DNA from: Anaerolineales bacterium
GTDB lineage: Bacteria > Chloroflexota > Anaerolineae > Anaerolineales > UBA4823
Length of the DNA: 6,889 bases
Assembly: GCA_026415275.1 (NCBI GenBank)
Contig: JAOAHK010000138.1
Span: forward strand, 1-6,889
Reading direction: 5' to 3'
Part shown: positions 5,184 through 6,889 of the stretch, piece by piece
Layout: each line of letters opens with the position of its first letter
How positions within the stretch are numbered: the stretch's first letter is position 1
Made by a program: the position numbers and the translations under genes
Notes under the pieces: model-generated
What the model saw: only the letters and a program-made list of their open reading frames with translations
Database searches by the model: none
What the model was told of the DNA's origin: nothing

Positions 5184-6368
5184 ATGACCGTTGGACGTCT
5201 TATTGCGGTGATTTTCATTTTCTTCTGCGCCACTTTAGCGTGGATCGTCCTTGGCACCACCATTGTAGTGCGCTCGGACTTTGGCGATACCCGCCTAATG
5301 CAACAAGTGCAGACCCTATGGGGTTCAGAGCATCTCCAACCTGCTCCGACCGTCAAGTGGATGAAGACAAAGGATACGCCGGTTTTCCTGGATTTAGACT
5401 CCAGCGACATCAAAGTTGACCTAAAACTTCAACAGCGCCGTAAGGGGTTATATTGGTATGCCACGTATGAAGTAGCTTTTGACGGCGCTTACACCTTCAC
5501 AAACGCGTTTAGGGAAGACAAGGCGTTCACGATAACCTTCACTTTTCCCTCTTCTTGTACGATATACGATGACTTCGAATTTCGAGTTGGAGATGAGTAT
5601 ATCACCCCTAGTGGTCAACTTTATGGAGAAGTAAGTACAGAGGTGGATGTCCCTGCTGGAGCCACAGTTCCCATTCATATCGCTTACAAGTCACGTGGAC
5701 TCGGAGAATGGCGTTACAGCTTTGCTGATCAAATCACCACAGTAAAGAACTTCAAGATGACAGTAACAACAGATTTCGATGAATATGATTTCCCCGAAGC
5801 GACCATCTCCCCTTCTAACAAGACGAAAACGCCTCAGGGTTGGATTCTTGCTTGGGAATTTAACAATCTGGTCTCCGATTTCGATCTGGGGATCAAGATG
5901 CCTACTAAACTCAACCCCGGACCATTAGCCAGCCGTATGAGCTATTTTGCCCCGGTTTCACTGCTTTTCTTCTTCACAATACTGATCGTTCTCGGCGCGG
6001 TTAAGGGACAAAACTTACACCCCATGCACTATTTCTTCTTAAGCGCGGCTTTCTTCTCCTTCCACCTTTTGTTCTCCTATTTGGTCGACCATTTGTTGGT
6101 CGAAATCTCCTTTTTGATTTCTACCTTCGTATCCCTTGCGCTGGTCATTGCCTATTTGGGCAGGGTTCAAAGTTGGCAATTTTCCTTATGGGCAGGGCTT
6201 GCTCAATTTCTGTTTTTAGTGCTTTTCTCGTATGCCTTTTTCTACGAAGGGTATACCGGGTTGGTCATTACCATTGGAGCAATCCTTACCTTGGCGGTGA
6301 TGATGCAGATTACCGCCAAAGTGGATTGGGCAGAAGTTTTCCGTAAGAAGGAGAAGACGGCGGTGTAG
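5184..6368 (+). CDS. CreD-like inner-membrane protein
   Basis: This 394-residue membrane protein has one N-terminal TM segment (about 5-29), a long polar region rich in beta-type sequence (about 30-250, probably outside the cytoplasm) and about five C-terminal TM segments near 253-273, 281-301, 305-326, 331-353 and 356-376. The end resembles the CreD/CetA family: LHPMHYFFLSAAFFSFHLL is followed by closely spaced helices and a closing ITAKVDW before a basic tail. E. coli CreD is an inner-membrane protein controlled by CreBC and linked to envelope stress and beta-lactam or colicin responses; its biochemical role is unknown. Here no CreBC pair is adjacent, the protein is somewhat shorter than E. 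coli CreD (about 450), and the N-terminal half is divergent. The gene appears monocistronic, with its own promoter (5092-5120) and terminator (6405-6439). Confidence 0.72.
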   Translation: MTVGRLIAVIFIFFCATLAWIVLGTTIVVRSDFGDTRLMQQVQTLWGSEHLQPAPTVKWMKTKDTPVFLDLDSSDIKVDLKLQQRRKGLYWYATYEVAFDGAYTFTNAFREDKAFTITFTFPSSCTIYDDFEFRVGDEYITPSGQLYGEVSTEVDVPAGATVPIHIAYKSRGLGEWRYSFADQITTVKNFKMTVTTDFDEYDFPEATISPSNKTKTPQGWILAWEFNNLVSDFDLGIKMPTKLNPGPLASRMSYFAPVSLLFFFTILIVLGAVKGQNLHPMHYFFLSAAFFSFHLLFSYLVDHLLVEISFLISTFVSLALVIAYLGRVQSWQFSLWAGLAQFLFLVLFSYAFFYEGYTGLVITIGAILTLAVMMQITAKVDWAEVFRKKEKTAV

Positions 6369-6404
6369 CCTAAGACTGCTCCGCTGGAATCTTCGTCATC
6401 GTGT

Positions 6405-6441
6405 AGCAGACAGATGAGTCACCTTATCATCTGTCTGCTTT
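6405..6441 (+). terminator. Rho-independent terminator after the CreD-like gene
   Basis: A perfect 13-bp stem (AGCAGACAGATGA at 6405-6417 pairing with TCATCTGTCTGCT at 6427-6439) encloses a 9-nt loop and is followed by TTTCACTTTC, a modest U-rich tail on the plus strand. It lies 36 nt after the CreD-like stop codon. Its right arm includes the last four codons and stop of the convergent methyltransferase gene. No U-rich tail follows the stem on the minus strand, so it probably ends mainly plus-strand transcripts. Confidence 0.75.
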
Positions 6442-6889
6442 CACTTTCAAAACCCCAACACTCTGGTATTGCGGGTCCCACTTCCCCCATGGCATCCCAT
6501 TATCTCCAGAGCGGAAGTAAAAACTGGCGAGGTTGTCTCGGAGTTCAGCACAATCGCGCAAGGCTTGCATTAGCTCGGCATAGCGGTCGTAGTTGGAAGG
6601 GGCATCGGGGGAAAGGTTGAAGGCGCGCCGCAAGGTGACTTCGCTGTAACACCAGCCCTGAGAGGGATTGTGGAACCAGTCCTGATCGGGGGAGGCACCA
6701 AGGGTAGCTAAGAGGAGACCGCCGGGTTTGAGGACGCGCACCAGTTCTTGGACAACCAGCGGCAAGCGGTCAGGAGGGTTGTGTTCTAGCGCCGAGAGGG
6801 CAGCAACGGCATCGAGGGAATCGTCGGAAATGTCGGAAAGGTGACTGAGGTCTTGATTGTAGAGAATAATTTCTCCCTCATTCCTCCCC
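6427..6889 (-). CDS. Class I SAM-dependent methyltransferase, 5' end outside window
   Basis: The frame runs off the right edge, leaving 153 C-terminal codons. SDISDDSLDAVAALSALEHN is the conserved acidic strand and following helix of Methyltransf_11-type enzymes, and LVRVLKPGGLLLATLG is the next beta strand with its LKPGG turn. The glycine-rich SAM-binding motif I is not included and should lie just beyond the edge. The C-terminal part (WCYSEVTLRRAFNLSP, then NGMPWGKWDPQYQSVGVLKV) is probably the substrate-facing subdomain. The reading frame continues upstream of a TTG at 6765, so that codon is not the start. Substrate is unknown; small-molecule, lipid or sugar methylation are all possible. 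It converges on the CreD-like gene, and its last codons lie in the terminator stem. Confidence 0.83.
   Translation of the reverse strand, partial: GRNEGEIILYNQDLSHLSDISDDSLDAVAALSALEHNPPDRLPLVVQELVRVLKPGGLLLATLGASPDQDWFHNPSQGWCYSEVTLRRAFNLSPDAPSNYDRYAELMQALRDCAELRDNLASFYFRSGDNGMPWGKWDPQYQSVGVLKVKADR

Noticed and set aside
1..6889. CRISPR array, tRNA, rRNA or insertion-sequence ends
   Set aside because: No spaced direct repeats, cloverleaf, rRNA-like segment, transposase or terminal inverted repeats were seen; no direct repeats were spotted flanking the AT-rich module by eye.

Overview
This window looks like a bacterial chromosome segment of mixed base composition. Nothing in it identifies the species. 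The genes are tightly packed with Shine-Dalgarno starts and ATGA overlaps, and the cell has a CreD-type inner-membrane protein. A Chloroflexota or other environmental lineage would fit, but that is only a guess.

Layout. Bases 1-230 are GC-rich at the left and carry, on the minus strand, a fragment with a clear Fis-type helix-turn-helix signature. Bases ~181-2285 are visibly AT-rich and hold a two-gene minus-strand module: an AAA/ABC-like ATPase (854-2197) followed by an overlapping RloB/AbiLii-like protein (262-897). It is read from a near-consensus sigma-70 promoter of its own (2254-2281). This is an RloAB / AbiL-type putative anti-phage module. Bases 2290-4873 are a tightly coupled minus-strand operon. 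In transcription order it encodes a two-TM protein of unknown function, a small phosphopantetheine carrier protein, a class II aminoacyl-tRNA-synthetase-like amino acid:[carrier protein] ligase with a long N-terminal extension, and a GNAT acyltransferase. The last three are joined by 4-nt ATGA overlaps. A 310-base divergent intergenic region (4874-5183) separates this operon from a plus-strand CreD-like membrane protein (5184-6368). A perfect 13-bp hairpin terminator (6405-6439) follows that gene and overlaps the last codons of a convergent, partial SAM-dependent methyltransferase (6427-6889).

How the genes may work together. The ligase probably activates a small amino acid and loads it onto the carrier protein's pantetheine thiol. 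The neighbouring GNAT is then a candidate for using or modifying the aminoacyl group; the product is unknown. The ATPase/RloB pair is independent: it differs in composition, has its own promoter, and sits directly behind the operon as a likely acquired defence module. The most interesting items are the aminoacyl-carrier cassette and the RloB protein, whose TOPRIM-like DxD motif appears to read DxN.
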